Positions 6,016 through 6,699 of a DNA stretch of 6,699 nucleotides are shown piece by piece (within the stretch, counting starts at the first letter, position 1; the number at the start of each line of letters is the position of its first letter). Source of the stretch: a bacterium HR39 (GTDB taxonomy: Bacteria; Pseudomonadota; Alphaproteobacteria; Geminicoccales; Geminicoccaceae). The position numbers and the translations under genes were made by a program. The notes beneath the pieces were generated by a model. That model ran no database searches. It saw only the letters and a list, made by a program, of their open reading frames with translations, and was not told the origin of the DNA. The stretch covers positions 1-6,699 of the forward strand of contig BEIP01000081.1 in the NCBI GenBank assembly GCA_002898955.1, given 5' to 3'.

Positions 6016-6699
6016 ATGACCGTCGTCCGTGCGCTGTCGGCCGCGCTGCTCGTGGTGGCGGTCCTGTCCGGGATCGCCCGTGCCGCCGGCACCGGTCTCG
6101 TGTTCGTCTCCAACGAGAAGAGCGACACCATCTCGGTGCTGACGCCGGAGGGGAATCCGGTCGAGACCGTCGCCGCCTGCGGCCGGCCGCGCGGCATGCA
6201 CTTCTCCTCCGACCGCACGCTGTTCTACGTGGCCTGTGCCGACGACGACATGATCGGCATCTACGACGTGAAGACGCGCGAGCTGGTGGGCCGCATCACC
6301 GGCGTGCCGGCGCCGGAGACCTTCGACCTCCATCCCGACGGTCGGCGGCTGTTCGTCTCCAACGAGGAGGACGCCACCCTCTCGGTCTACGACGTCACCA
6401 CCGGCGAGTTCCTCGGCGACTGGGAGACGGGCGAGGAGCCGGAGCGAGTGCTGGTCACGCCCGACGGACGCATGGTGTTCGTGGCCTCGGAGGCCTCCAA
6501 CCTCGTCCACGCCATCGATCTCGAGAGCGGAGAGGTGGTGGCGGACATCGTCACCGATACCCGGCCGCGTCGCCTCGCGCTGACGCCCGACGGCCGGGAG
6601 CTGTGGGTCTCGGCCGAGCTCGCCGGCAGGGTGGACATCATCGACGTGGCGAGCCTGCGGATCGTCGGCGACATCCCCTTCCTGCCGCGCGGCTTCCGC
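6016..6699 (+). CDS. YncE-like beta-propeller protein, PQQ-catabolism-associated type (3' end cut by window)
   Basis: The first 228 residues are present and the frame is open at the window edge. Residues 1-23 are a signal peptide ending ARA, so the protein is periplasmic. It then has about five propeller blades of roughly 42 residues, with the repeating pattern HPDGRRLFVSN...TLSVYDVTTGE: near 26-65, 66-108, 109-150, 151-193 and 194-228. The opening VFVSNEKSDTISVL and later GRPRGMHF resemble the family annotated as PQQ-dependent catabolism-associated beta-propeller proteins, which occur beside quinoprotein dehydrogenase genes. That matches its divergent position here. Its molecular job is not established in that family; a scaffold, sensor or maturation role is possible. 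ATG 6016 was chosen. GTG 6001 in the same frame would add five residues, and neither start has a strong ribosome binding site. Roughly one quarter of a typical family member is probably missing. Confidence 0.85.
   Translation, partial: MTVVRALSAALLVVAVLSGIARAAGTGLVFVSNEKSDTISVLTPEGNPVETVAACGRPRGMHFSSDRTLFYVACADDDMIGIYDVKTRELVGRITGVPAPETFDLHPDGRRLFVSNEEDATLSVYDVTTGEFLGDWETGEEPERVLVTPDGRMVFVASEASNLVHAIDLESGEVVADIVTDTRPRRLALTPDGRELWVSAELAGRVDIIDVASLRIVGDIPFLPRGFR

Overview
The window is very GC-rich DNA whose real genes end almost every codon in G or C. The gene order flgG-flgA-flgH at the left edge is the arrangement typical of Alphaproteobacteria, so the likely source is a motile, high-GC alphaproteobacterium. 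This rests on gene order and composition only, and I cannot name a genus.

Left part (1-1766, + strand): the end of a flagellar basal-body operon. It holds the last codons of a probable flgG (distal rod), a complete flgA (P-ring assembly chaperone) and a complete flgH (L-ring lipoprotein). flgA and flgH overlap by a GTGA start/stop junction. The run does not continue into flgI.

Middle (1767-2510): about 744 bases without a convincing gene on either strand. They hold GC-rich sequence and some possible hairpins. A secreted ankyrin-repeat protein follows (2511-3485, +). Its 3' end overlaps, tail to tail, the 3' end of the next gene.

Right part (3467-6699): a periplasmic quinoprotein oxidation module. 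On the minus strand, a PQQ-dependent alcohol dehydrogenase-type quinoprotein (5861-4128) is followed by a diheme c-type cytochrome (4042-3467). The pair forms a likely electron path: substrate to PQQ to the cytochrome to the respiratory chain. A strong GC-rich palindrome lies between the two genes and may act as a partial terminator. Across a 154-base intergenic region, a YncE-like beta-propeller protein of the kind found beside PQQ-dependent catabolism genes runs to the right and is cut by the window edge. This intergenic region carries a good sigma-70-like promoter for the dehydrogenase.

The most interesting point is the dehydrogenase active site. A second Asp lies two residues after the catalytic Asp, as in lanthanide-dependent XoxF/PedH-type enzymes. 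A charged insertion also sits just ahead of the PQQ-site tryptophan region. The substrate cannot be read from the sequence.
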